Source of the DNA: Mugil cephalus
Taxonomy: Eukaryota; Chordata; Actinopteri; Mugiliformes; Mugilidae
Length of the DNA: 64,000 bases
Assembly (NCBI RefSeq): GCF_022458985.1
Contig: NC_061771.1
Span: 11,100,501-11,164,500 of the forward strand
Direction: 5' to 3'
Each line of letters opens with the position of its first letter. Position 1 is the first letter of the stretch. The notes below the pieces were generated by a model. The model was given only the letters and a program-made list of their open reading frames with translations. It did no database searches and was not told where the DNA came from. Positions 39,901-53,000 of the stretch are shown here, piece after piece. Both the position numbers and the translations under genes were made by a program.

Positions 39901-40770
39901 TCTGCAATGCCTATAATTCTATTAGTAAAGAAGCTCGTGAAGTCGTTGCTGCTGAGGGCTAAAGATACAGATGGCTCAACAGAGCTCCGACTTTGTAAGT
40001 CTGGTTACAGTGCTGAAAAGAATTCAGGGCTTCTTCTGTTTCTTGTGTATCATGTTGTGATAAAAGGCTTTGATGCTTCTCTAATAGAAGTCCACATGCA
40101 GTTTCTTGCAAATACTATTTGGACAAATTGCATGTGGACTGTTGTGCAATTTGCATGCAGTCTGCATGCTGTGTAAACCTTTTCAACAATACACGCAATC
40201 CTCTTACCCCACACCAGAGTGAAGCTAGAATCTTTCTGCCGATTTCAACAACTGCAAAGACGCAGAATTTTATAGTCAACATGTTAGACTTTAGATACTG
40301 CTAAATACGTGCAGTACTGCTCATCATCTTTATTTCAATATAGCCAAACTCTATGTTGGTTATATCAGACTGACGATCAGATTGCCGTGTACTTGACCCT
40401 GAAAACACGTTATATTGTTACTGGGCCAGTGTAAAACAGCCCACTAACAGCTGACTGATCCTGACCTATGTACTATGAAATTCATCAAGATGCAAGCGTT
40501 TATAGCCCTGGGGTTGATCCAGGAAGTGGCTTTGTTCCAGAAACACATTTACCCACTCTGTAAACCTCACCTGTTTTCTGGCACAAACCTTGAGTTCCTC
40601 CCCTTCACTCAGTAAAAAACAATGATTCGACTTTAGATTTGTGAGTATATAGGCCTACACCTTTGAATCGTCTGCAGCTTAGCTCCATGTTTGTAAACGC
40701 ATCCCTTTCCTTCATAGAGTAAGAAAAAGCAGAGGGTGTGGAGGTCCTTTCACTTCCACTTCATTCAAAA

Positions 40771-43700
40771 ATGTCCTATATCTACCAGTGGCTGGATGTG
40801 CCATGGGGAGATGGAGACATGGGTATGTAGAAGATGCAGATTCTGTTTTGAGAAGATAGTTTTCTTGCCATCAAAATAAGTGGTTATTCAACTACTATTT
40901 TCATTACTGGCTGGCACGGTGTGTCCCCATTTGTGTTTGTTTAATGTGTTTTGTTACTTTGAGTTGCTGCTTAGATCTGCTTCCTCCCATAACTGCTGTT
41001 TAAAACCCAGGCTCAGTTCTGCTGTAAAATAAATACATAAATAAATAAAAATCTTTAATCATGAATCTTCTAATCTTACACACAGAAGAATGTAGAGAAG
41101 TAAAGTTGCAGCGTCTAATACCACATCCTGGCCTGTGTTCCACAGTAACTCCCAGTGCAATCATCATTTCCAAAGCCGTTTGTCTGCCTTTGTGAAAAGA
41201 AACATTCCTGGGTTCACTTTCACTGCTCTAAAACAAACTGCCTCTTCTCCAGAACTTTCTGTAACTGAAACGTGTGGGGTTTTTTTCAGTTTCTATGGCG
41301 ATAGCAGCTGCAGGAGCGTTGCAGATAAAAAAAAGAAAAGAATTTGGTGACAGCTATACACATGTCTACAAAAATAGCCGCAGAAAGGACATGAGGAACT
41401 TGTGCACGTTGTGTTTCCTTAGAAATGCATTTGAGTGCGTTTGCTTGTGTCTTGTGTGCGTCCAGGGTCCTGGGCAGATCGTTCTCCTCTCCACGAAGCT
41501 GCTTCTCAGGGTCGACTGCTGGCCCTGCGCACTCTGCTGGACCAGGTAGCTCCCTCGTACACGCTCTCAGCTCTTCTCATAAAGGAGCAGAGTACATGTT
41601 CACGTGGTCGGGAAGTGGTACGCCATTTAAAGTCAGAACTTCTGCTACGTTTTAGGGATGTCCCGTCGACAGCGTCACCATCGATAATGTGACGCCTCTC
41701 CATGAAGCTTGTCTGTCAGGACATGTGCCATGTGTCAGAGCGTTAATAAATGCTGGAGCTAATGTAAGTGTCCTCACCATAACCACCTCTGACTGTACGT
41801 TCACCCTTTAATACGTGAATATATTTGCGCGTTAGGACGAATCGATGCTGTCTTGTTTTGCTCAAGTCTACAGTGTGTGTGTGTGTGTGTGTCCAGGTGA
41901 ACGCTGCTACCATCGATGGCGTGACCCCTTTATACAACTGCTGCGCCTCTGGAAACGTCGGCTGTGTGGAGCTGCTGCTGCAGAATGGAACGCACACACA
42001 CACCACACACACACACTACCCCTCAGCCCTGCATGAAGCCTGCAAAAGAGGTAAATATTCGTATCAGGAATGTCGAATGTGGTGCATGACAGAACAGGCA
42101 CAGAAGGTCAAGTTTGGTTGTGAAACTGTTTTAGTTGACTTGCCGTGTTTAGTGATTCCGTAGAAGATAGGCGAAGTGGATTTGGATTTAACTATTTAGT
42201 CAGAAAACACCTGAACCACTTCTTTCTGACACACACTAAATAGTTTGTGAACCTGCGAGACAAACTAGAATGTAAATTCTAGAGGCAAGCGAGGAAGAAA
42301 ATACAGGCAGCAGTGTCAAGGTTAATTTTTATGATTTCACTTATGATCCTTTAGGACATGAATGATATGTCCTATAGGCACTAAAATGATCATGTACTCA
42401 TGTGGCAACACATATTGAAACCTGATATTACTTCATTTGCATGTTATTTAGTTAAAAGGAGTGCAGGACGCGAATTATGAATCGTTTTTTTCAAGGGAGA
42501 ATTATTGACCTGCACTTTTAAAACAGTCAGTTTGACCACGTCTGGGCGTCTTTCCATTGGCAACACTATATTTTTGTTGAATTACTCGGTTGTATAGCTA
42601 GCTATAGCTATACAAAGTCATTTATAGCTCTTATACAATGTGTTATGATGACAGGACATGCATCGTCTGAAACTTACGGACAGGTACAAAGGTGCTGGTC
42701 ATTAAGATGAAAACAGAGATAAAATATGTGACAAGTAACAGCAGCTGCTAATGTTTAACTAGACGTTTGTGTTTTGTTCATCATTGCATTTGCATGTGTG
42801 CAGGCAATAGCCAGTGTGTAGAGTCCCTGCTGTCACACGGAGCAGATCCCGACTACAAAGTGTCAAATCTGGGCTCTCCTCTCTATGTGAGCTGTCTGCA
42901 CCAACACGCGGCCTGCACAAAGATTCTGCTGCACCGAGGTTTGTCTGTGTTTTGTCAACTTCCTCCCATTTAAACTTGTTGCATGCCTGTGTTACATCCT
43001 GTACCGGGAACAGGTGTCTGTGTTTTTATATGAAGCAAACGTTGTTTTGACTTTCTGGTTGAGGAAACATCTAACGTCGTCTTATTGGGGTCCAGAGTTA
43101 TGGAGGGAAATGAGTCTCAAAAGGGTATTTTTAGACATGTGTGTGTAGAGGAAGACTTTTTTTTTGTTTTTTCAAAAAAGCCCTGGCGTAAAATCTGTTA
43201 TCCCACTCTAATAAGTCATCCTTAACATTGAATTTTTTTTATTATTATTATTATTTTTGAGACTTTGGTCTCTACAGAGATTTATTCTAAGCTAGCAACA
43301 CTTTCACAATGAAAAGTATCCTGCTTAATAGTGCAACATTCCCATTGAAAGCATTGATACTTTAACTTAGCAGCCGGAATATAGCTTAAGATTTTTGACT
43401 TTAAATTAAGTAAATGTCTGGTATAATTATAATAATAATAATGATAATCATCTCACGTCTTCTCGGGACCCGCATGGAAGGCAGATGAATAATCAAGTAG
43501 CTTTATTACATTGTCCTGTTTACACTGCTCACCTCCACATCCTCATCCCATCTAGGAGCCGACGTTAATGTCGGGGGAGGACGGGGTGACAGCCCTCTAC
43601 ACGCAGCAGTCCGACAGGACAACGCAGACCTGGTGTCACTGTTACTGGACTACGGGGCTGATGTCAACCTCAGAGACGACAACAACCGGCGGCCCCGGGA

Positions 43701-43987
43701 GGTGGCGCCCGACGGCGGGAGAGCACAACAGATGCTGCTGTCGTTTGAAGGTAACACCTTCTTACTGCTGTGAGTCAGTATCAGTGCATGGACCGGGCTT
43801 GTATTTCAAACTGAGCCTCGTCATGACAGTGAGAGGATCCGATTATGTCTCTGCCTCAGTTTCTCCGCGGAGCCTCTGCCAGTTGTGTCGCCTCCAGATC
43901 AGGAATCTGCTGGGGCGAACCAGGCTGGAGCTGCTCGACCTCCTTCCCCTTCCTTCGTTGCTGACTCATTACCTGGAGCACACATAG
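40771..43987 (+). CDS. asb5: Ankyrin repeat and SOCS box protein (ASB5-like)
   Basis: Likely substrate-recognition subunit of a Cullin-5/Elongin B-C ubiquitin ligase. Exons: 40771-40822, 41466-41545, 41656-41763, 41897-42050, 42804-42938, 43556-43750, 43860-43987, all AG/GT and in phase, 283 residues. The short first exon (MSYIYQWLDVPWGDGDM) lacks the membrane-like N-terminus of long human ASB5, so it is probably the short isoform. Six ankyrin repeats follow, starting GSWADRSPLHEAASQGRLLA, which is almost identical to ASB5, then VTPLHEAC, VTPLYNCC, SALHEAC, GSPLYVSC and DSPLHAAV. C-terminal SOCS box: SLCQLCRLQIRNLLG (BC box) and LPLPSLL (Cul5 box). ASB9 and ASB11 are close relatives but match less well. 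A CA microsatellite is translated in repeat 3. Confidence 0.93.
41990..42018 (+). repeat. Coding CA microsatellite in asb5
   Basis: A CA repeat interrupted by CC lies inside exon 41897-42050 and is read in frame as THTHTTHTH between LLLQNG and YPSALHEAC. It replaces the loop and start of the next ankyrin repeat, where human ASB5 has a non-repetitive stretch of similar length. Confidence 0.85.
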
Positions 43988-46739
43988 GAGGATGGGAGCA
44001 CATGCAGCGTGACAGGACAGTGCAATGTCTTTGAGGTTTTTTTTTTTGTTTTTGTTAACTGTGTTGACATATCAGCACCATGGTTTGAACCGTTTAATGA
44101 AGTTTAGCTACTTAAGAATCATTGCATCAAAACACCCTGTGAAGAGGATGAGCCTCTGCTCTACACTGTGTCTCATCAAGTCAGAATTTGCCTTTATATT
44201 GCCATAACTGGAACGATTACTCTTTACTTTAAATGTTTCATGTGTATGTTTGTGTGTTATTCAGCTCAGTGACCATTATAGCAGCTCCACAGCAATGAGC
44301 ATGGAGGACGTTATTTTACGTATACAGAGCAAGTCGATTATTTAATTATGTTTATGCATCTCACTCATATAATACTATTGAAATGTTGTATATGTAGAGA
44401 TTTGAGATATATAGAGATTTTCTAACCTTAAATGACATGAACGAGAGGTGTTGTTGTAAAATTGTTGTACATACATGTATGCATGCACTGTCATGACACT
44501 GACAAATAGCTTGTTACACATTAATATATATTTTTGAACAGATAATGTAGATTATTAAATAAATATGTGCTTCAGCAGGTAGATTCGGTCAGATTTCACG
44601 CAGCCTACAGCTTTTTTTTTTTTTTTTTTTTTTTTACAGACAGCCGTCATTGGGAAATAGAATAAATAAATCATACAGGTTCAAATATGCACTTTTTATG
44701 CTGTGACCACTCCTTGTTAGTTTTCTGCTATAAAAAGTTTATAAGCCTGCTGCTTCTGGGAGGATGGGAATTGTAATTAAAACTGCACCTGACGAAAAAT
44801 ACAGCGCATATGACAAGCGAACAGGGACAGGAAAAAGATGAAGCTTCTCCAAAAGTGGACCCATGAGTCCTCTTGGATGAAAGCGTCATCAGAGCAAGCT
44901 TCAAAGTGACCACGTTAATCACTGTACAGAGAGCACGTCTGTTATTATATATAATTTAATACGTGTCTGGCTCGTGACACTGGAACACAGAATTAAATCA
45001 GGTACCAAATGACCCTTTTTTTAGCCTCCAATAAAAGAACAGATGCAGGTGACGCTGCACAGATACAGATATTTTGGAGAGGAACTTAACGTGACAGCTA
45101 CTTAATCTCCAAAACTGCAAAAGCCACTTTACTGCAAAGTTCTATTTATTGTCATGTTGTCTTAATGTTTGGACACAAAATAAAATTACAAACAGTTTTA
45201 CAATTCAACAAAATGGAACAAAATTGCATACAAACATGGTAATGTATGATTCATTATTAAAGGGCAGAATAAGGATTCAGTTTTAAGTCCAAAGTTAGTT
45301 TAAAATCCAAAGTCAACATTTCAGCAGGAAGATATAGTATTTTGTTCTTTTGGTGCTTCCCGAACTTAATATGCAATCTTGTACAGTCCGAGTACACTGA
45401 TGTCTTCTTTCCCTGGATGATTTATCGAGGATGCCTTGAAAGGGAACTTGTGGTCTTATTAAATCAAACTACAACACGCACAAGTCCAAGGTTGGTGTTT
45501 CTTTTTATTTAGAACCCAAACTTGATGTTGTCAGCAATTTTAAAGTTTTGTTTATATTGTTTAGTAGAAGAGAAATGAAGTTATGTTGTTGTGAATTATG
45601 AAAACAACATTAAATGAATTAAAAACTCTTTGTTGTTCCATGTTCCAATGATGTTACGCAACGATATTATAAAAGTGGTCCGTGGTCATGGAAAAGATGT
45701 TAGTCTGTCAAATCATTGGCATGAATCAAGCAGAGATCGAAGAGACTGAAGCAGAAACTACTATGTAAGAAAACATGCAGCCAAACAGACAAACGGCTGT
45801 AGCTGTCACAACTAAAATTGGGTTAAGAAGTGCCCAACCCATTATTAAAAACTAAAAGGATAGTGAACCATCCTCTTCGATAAAGAAATGTGGTCGGATG
45901 AGTCCAGATTGACCCTGTTATAGAGTGATCAGGGTAAGAAGAGAGGCAGATGAAGCGATGCCCTCATCACGTCTAGTGTTTACTGTAGCCACTGCGGAAG
46001 CTTCTTATCGAAACGATGCCTCGGTGAATGTTGCTGTAATCAAAGCTAGAGGTGGTCCAACAAAATAATTTTTTCTATTAGCCAGACAGTGTAGATGTTT
46101 TCCAACTCATTTTACACACACACACACACACACACGTATATACATAGATAGAAATAGATATTGATTTTGCCACAAACATCCTATTTCCTCTAGTTTAAAA
46201 CCTGTCTGAGGTTTTCACCTGGGAAATAAGATAATGATAGGCCCAAAGGGAAGTACATATTTGGAAATGATCCACTACTCATGAGCCAAAAGAATTCAAC
46301 GACTGTCTTTTATTCCACCCCTATGACACAGCCGTGAAACATTCCTCTGGAGGAGACAATGCATGTACGCGTTACCCATTGACACTGGCTTGCAGCCTGT
46401 TGCTTTTCCGTCGGTTGTGCGTACGTCTTCACGATAATGGATGAGCCGCACGCCTCTTCACACGGTGTGATTTGAAAAACCGGACAGACTTCTTGTCTAT
46501 CCACATCCAGTAATACCTGATTTCTGTGTACCAGCATTATCAAACACAATTTGAGTATTTAAAAAGTAGAAGCTGGGCAAATTGCATGCAAACATTTGAG
46601 AGTAACTCATATATCAGGCAATGTTTCTTATCTATTTGTGCTAAAAGGGTCTGCTGAGCTGCACTGAGCCGCCGCCAGGGGGAGCGCTTCTAACTCGGGG
46701 GTATAGCACACAGACTCAGTAGCAGTACCCGGTCTGACT
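43988..46739. other. asb5 3' UTR and intergenic DNA before galnt7
   Basis: AATAAA at 44558-44563 is the best asb5 poly(A) signal, giving a 3' UTR of about 590 nt. Beyond it the DNA is AT-rich, with a T run (44612-44634) and a CA run (about 46114-46133). I see no gene. Confidence 0.45.
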
Positions 46740-47009
46740 ACTGTCAATAAAAAGAGGTCTGGTGAGCCTGCCACCGGCCACGTTTAGCTTTAGTGACAAG
46801 TGGCGGCCGCTGAGCGTGTACCATCGTCGCTGTTCAGCTCGTAACGAAGCTACGGGTCATCAGCCGCCTCGCTTTCATTCTTCCCCTGCTTCCTTCGTCC
46901 CTTCCTTCCTTCCTTCCTGCCAGCCGCCGGTGAGCCCCGACTTGGAGCAGTGTCGGCTAGCCTAGCCTAGCTGTTGGAGGTTCGGGCTGTCCAGGAAGAG
47001 CTTACCAAG
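46740..47009 (+). promoter_or_regulatory. galnt7 5' UTR / GC-rich promoter-proximal region
   Basis: GC content rises compared with neighbouring DNA, and CpGs are frequent (for example GTGGCGGCCGCTGAGCGTG). A TTCC tandem run lies near 46890-46917. No TATA box or intron is obvious before the ATG at 47010, whose context is ACCAAGATGA. Confidence 0.4.
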
Positions 47010-50000
47010 ATGAGGGTGAAAGTGGGCTTCCTACTACGGAGTTTGCTCATCGTTGGGACGTTTCTGGGTTTGGTGGTGCTCTGGTCGTCTCTGTCGCCGA
47101 AGCCCAGCGATGAAAACCCGTTTGCGAAGAGGGTAAGTCGAGCAGCGGAACCAGTCAACGAAATGCACCCACATTTCGGAGCTAACGTGATCCTCACCGG
47201 CGCGTCTGTATGCGGCACTCTGTTTACTCGCTTGGCCCAGGTGTGTGTTTGTGTGTTGATTAGTGAAGACACCCCGCAGCAACAAGCACCACGCTTTTAT
47301 TCTCTTGTTTCTACACCGGTTGTCATGGAGATTGTTTCCTAGCGCGACCCTAAGGCTAGCTGCTGGGCAGTGTGTGCCGACATAAAATTGGACGCACAAC
47401 TTACTATTACCGTGTGGTATGTGAGCGTGTGTGTTCTTTGTTTGTTTTTTTAACGTTTTTTTTTTTACGTTTTCGTGTTCACATAAGCGCTTTTCCCAAA
47501 TGTCACGGGTTTATTACAGGATACGTATCCGCATATCCGCCACCATGATGTCGTCATGCGTCGCCTAAAGGCGGAACTGAGTGGTCTTAATATTTACTGT
47601 CAGCCTGGCATCACGTTTAAAGGCTGTTAAAAGTACTACTTGCTTTCCAAGGAAGGGGGTAATTCAAAGAAAATGTTGTAAATCTTTGCATCCGAGTACC
47701 AGGAAACATTAAGTATTTGTCAATGTAACAACTAGTACTAGAATCTAGAGTAATCTCTGCTGTAGTCCCCTGTTGTGCAGTATTTTATAAATACTTTACA
47801 TACCGTGTATATGTAACGTCTTGATGCACAAGGACACTGTTCACATCTGCCATTAAAATTAGCCTTTGTGGATAGTTTGACAGTTCTGCCTACAGGTCTT
47901 ATATGTATGTCTTATATATTATATTATATTATATTATATTATATTATATTATATGTCTTATATATGTATATTTTATGTATGTCTTTTATGTTCATAGGCG
48001 GTAGCTCCTTGATCAGTGTTTGCTGTACTCACAAATTACACGTAGTGTGTTTATTCACATATTGGTCACTCCAAGACAAACATGGAGGCGTCAACAGGAG
48101 GAGCTGCACAAACTCTCCATGTGTGATCAGATCAGCCGAGACGCCAACTGCTTATTATGTCTCGCGCTGGCTTTTAAATCAGCGGCCTTCGCTTTTATGC
48201 GATTAGAGGTCGTTTTTACGCATAACTGTTTGCGTGCACCGTCTCAACAACAGCCCAATCCGCTCCAGTTCAGTTGGTAGAGGTGATGCAAAAGACTACA
48301 CAACAACATCACCATATAAAGGAGCGGAGAGGCTTCCGCGCACACTGGCCGGAGGATATTCAAATCTGTTGGGAAAACAAATGGCAAAAGAGACTAACTG
48401 TTCGGTATCATCCATGTCACTGCTATTTGGCCTAACGGTGGTCTGTAACCGTATTAAATCATACTGTTTTATTGTTTTTCGTTCATTTTTTTTCTCATTT
48501 CCATCTGTATTTCCATCATGCAGGAGGACTCGTTGTTGCCCAAAGGAGGCCCAGCAGAGCATTTGAAGCCTGTGGTGCCCTGGCCTCATGTGGAGGGTGT
48601 GGAGGTCGACCTCCATTCGATCCGACTCAAACATGGTGAGACATGAGGAGTTAACGAATTCAGCTCCAATGTCATTAGCTAAAGCAAGTATAAACATGGA
48701 TTGTTATTTTCCAAATCCTGGCACACAGTGCAAGATTTTCTAGAGTCTTTTAGAAGGTTTACCATGTTGATTGTTCCATGTCATCGAAAAAAATAAAAAT
48801 GTTAAAGTAAATGCAAGTTATCGTGTTTAAAGTATGTCTGCACATCATAGTGTTTTCTCAAACCCACTGCGAGTTCGGACCAATAGATTATTTTGTCATC
48901 TTACCTATGTTTGTACATTTAGAACATATAAATCTTAAATAAATGTTTGAAATCTCTGCTATGGTGGTGTAACTTAAATGGTCTGCTTTTTTCTTTATTA
49001 AGCGCTTTTCTACCTACTCAGAGGCAATCAAAGCACTTTTACAGTCAGAGACACATCCACCCATTCGCTCACACATTCGCTCACACATTCACATACACAT
49101 TCACACACCAGTGCCGGTTGTACTGGGAGCAACTGGGGGTTCAGTGAACTCAGCATTTTCTAGGCTTATCAAATGGTCTAAATATAGCATTTCCCAGAGA
49201 AATTGGGCTAAAGGCACGAGAAACAGTTTAACTAACATATCTTGCACTTTCTAGCAATTTTGACATCTTCTGGTTTTTATGTCGTTGTCTCCAGGGGAGG
49301 ACAAGAATCCCCAAGACCCCAACCAGCAACCCAACCAGCAGGTGATCCAGCAGCAGTATGTGACATTCAAACCACACACTCACGCTTACAATGCCCCGGT
49401 CCTGAAGAAAGGCATCCTAGGAAACTTTGAACCGAAGGAACCCGAACCTCACGGAGTCCCAGACGGTCCCGGAGAGGGAGCAAAGCCGTTTGTCCTGGGT
49501 CCAGAGTACAAAGACTCCGTCCAGGCTTCTATCAAAGAGTTCGGCTTTAACATGGTGGCAAGTGATATGATTTCACTGGACAGATCAATCAGTGACATAC
49601 GCCATGAAGAGTGAGTACTGCTGTTTACACTCAATACCAGTCTGTCTTGTTTTAACTGTGGTGTCAGCTCTGCATCACTATTGTGGGACTACTTGACTAA
49701 AATAAACACTATACTCTTATGGCCGCTATGCTTTACAGCATCTGTTTGTATGATAGAAACAGTTTAACAATCCCTTCTCAGATCATATATCACATAATTC
49801 AAGCACAGGGCGTGTTTGATGATGACAATCAGACACAAGCTCACATGATGCTAGTGTAATTTAGATCACCCTGGATTGTCTTGTTGTATATTTTAAGTAA
49901 ATGATCTCGTCCAATCAAGCTGGCTCACATATAAAATATATAACATATTAAATGTTCCCAAATATTCTCAAAATATTTGTGAAATGTCAGCGATTCAGCC

Positions 50001-53000
50001 ATTTTAAAAGTTATCTTGTTAAATCTGAACGCACACATACGCTCACATTGTTTTTCTAAGACACACCAGTGAGGTGTGACTGGTTACACACCCAGCTGAA
50101 CAAGCTGCCAGTAACCGGTCTAACACATTCAGATCTCACACGATTGTTGAGCTCAATCCTTTTTACAGATAGTGTGAGGACTTGTTGAGGGTTATTGATA
50201 TGTTTTCAGATGTTGTATAGGATGACCCAAAACCATCTACGTTGTGTGACATAGTGCGATTGTTATTATAATGTGTTAAACAACCCATTCCTTCCATCAA
50301 ACCCGTGCCCGTCTTCCTCCGTCACAACCCCACTGCCTCACAGGTTCTCCTGCAACGTTCAGGTTGACGTCTTACCAGTCCAAAGATAATTGTAGTTGTG
50401 GTCTATTTTAAGCGCTGTGTTATTGTTGCTGAAATCAACTCACGGAGCATTTTCAGAGATTGCAGTATATTTGGTTTGTGCCACTCATTTCAGTCGTGTG
50501 CACTGCAATGACTGTGTCTTCACTGTGCAAAGCTGCAAACCTGGAATCAACCTATATCTGGGTGATATGGCCAAAATATTAAAATGCATTTATTTATTTT
50601 ATTTAACAGTAACTTAGAACAAATTTTGATCCAGAAATAGTTTTCTTTAATAAAACTATGTGGCATATTTAATATTCAATATCAGCAAATGACAACAAAA
50701 AGGTGGCGCTTACAGCGGATTAATCGTTTTCATCATCTTTAGTCAGGCTTAAACTAAACTAAATAGGTACCATGTCGTAAACCATATGCATTGATCTGAT
50801 CTGCGCTGAATGGACGGTAAAACTGACCCAGAGCTAACTAACTTCAAATTTGATGTTTTTCATATTGCTTCAGTATATTTATTTTTTCATATTTGAATGA
50901 ATTGAATCAGTTTAACAACCTAAACATTTCTAAGCGTTGCCTAAAAGATTTGCACATGTCTGAATCAGTCAGACCAGACAGTTTGGGAAGAAGTTTTCCT
51001 AAAGGAGAATTGTTTTACGTGGTTCTAAGTTGCTGTATCATGAAGCGTACATTAGTAGCTTTTGCGTTGTGATGATCCATATCCTTAATAGATGCCAGAT
51101 CCAGTAACTTGGCTCTCATCTTTCCAGGTGCAAGTACTGGCATTACGATGACAGGCTGCTGACGTCCAGTGTGGTGATAGTCTTTCATAATGAGGGTTGG
51201 TCTACACTCATGAGAACCGTCCACAGTGTCATCAAGAGGACTCCCAGGAGATACCTGGCTGAGATCGTCCTCATCGATGACTTCAGCAACAAAGGTGGGT
51301 TTTGCTTCTTTTCTTACAGTGAAGTTAGATGTAATGAAAATATATAACTGAGGACGAGTGTGATTGATCTTGTTACAGAACTGAAGCTATGAGTAATACA
51401 TTTCTTTACAATAATAGAAGCAGGTAAGATTCAAACCATGAAACCACCTACAAAAAACCTGTTGTTCGACTAAATTCAATCTGGAAGCCCTGGGCATTTT
51501 TCCATCAACCTTTAACATTTTTATTTATTTATTCTTTTTAATGACAAATATATATAGTCTGTTTGAGAGGAACTGTGATAAATCACCTCAGTTCAGAATG
51601 GAATCAGCATCCTTCACTTTTGCTAAGATTTTATTGTAAATCAAGAGAATTAAAAATGTTCTTGATTCGACTAAACTTATTCCATATTCCTTGACCTATG
51701 AGTTGTGAATATATCCACAGCTCTTATTTAATTGTGGGTTTAATTGATTTTGATATCAGAGCTCTAACCAACAATATTGTTAGATTATTTTCTGAGTAGT
51801 CATTTAATACTTTTGTTAACTTGTCATGATAAATAACCATAACTAGAAATGCTGTTGTTTAGCAAATACTCAGTCAGTGCGTTTACATGCATGTGGAAAA
51901 AACAAATTATTGCCTTAATCAGACTATAACAGTAGAATTTAAGTGCATGTAAACACGTTACTCCGATTAAAATCGAAGTTCTCATTATCCGATTGAGGCA
52001 CCCAGATAATGCGATTGAATCTGAGTTTTCAATCGGATAATGCGTGTGCGCATGCTCCACCACCGCTGCGCTGGCGTGTGACCCCGGAACAAAAACGTCC
52101 AAGAAAGCTGATCACAGAAGAAGAAGAAGAAGAGAAACGGAGCCGTCTGAGGGATGGCGCGGATTTTACCTGCACCAGAAGTAGCGCGAACATTACGTAC
52201 AAGATTAACAAATGTTCTATTATCTATCTGGTTGTTGTTTGAAATGCTGGTCTGCCGCATTAAAGACTCTTGTTTATTATATCACGTAATAGATCGCCCG
52301 GAAATCGGGCCGTATTAACCTGGTATTAACCCGCTGAAAAGACACGTTACGCCACCTAGTGTGGAGGAGGAGAACAGTTATTTAATTTTCTTGCGCTGCA
52401 TGTAAACTGGGACAAGGACTGTAGCGAGAAAGTTGAATTTTGAGCATAGCTCGATTAAGCTCTGCATGTAAACGCACTGACTGATACCAGTAGTCAGCAA
52501 CGTGTTGGTGGCAATACTCAAGATCATAACTATGCTTGTCTTTGTCTGTGTGTAGTCCATCTGAAGGAGCGCTTGGAGGAGTACATCAAACAGTGGAATG
52601 GCCTAGTAAAACTATTCAGAAATGAGAAGAGAGAAGGACTGATACAAGCCAGGAGTATTGGAGCCCATAAGGCCACTAAGGGACAGGTTTGTTCTGTAGC
52701 TGCACTTTACCACTGCTGCTGTAGTTGATGAAGTATTGGCACGGATCAGAAACACGGATATTGAAGTGTTTGTGTTTTCCTTTGTAGGTGCTGATCTACC
52801 TGGACGCTCATTGTGAGGTAGCAGTCAACTGGTATGCTCCACTGGTCGCTCCTATTTCAAAAGACAGGTAACACACACACCTGTACAACCACAGATACAT
52901 GTCAAAGCTTTACATTTATTTCAATCCAACTGCTTATTAAACTGTAATTTCTTTTTCTGATTGTACCATTTTCAGGTGAAGACAAAAGCCAGGTGTTAAT

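Larger units (their letters stand above)
37486..40770. other. Intergenic region between spcs3 and asb5
   Basis: Repeat-rich. It holds a dispersed repeat starting TAGGGCTGTCAACGCAT (about 38665-39030) and LINE-type repeat DNA (about 39255-39900). Open frames here lack splice support. The immediate asb5 promoter was not resolved. Confidence 0.4.

Noticed and set aside
52009-52242. Overlapping open frames on both strands around a GAAGAA run
   Set aside because: They lie inside the MITE, are low complexity and have no homology.
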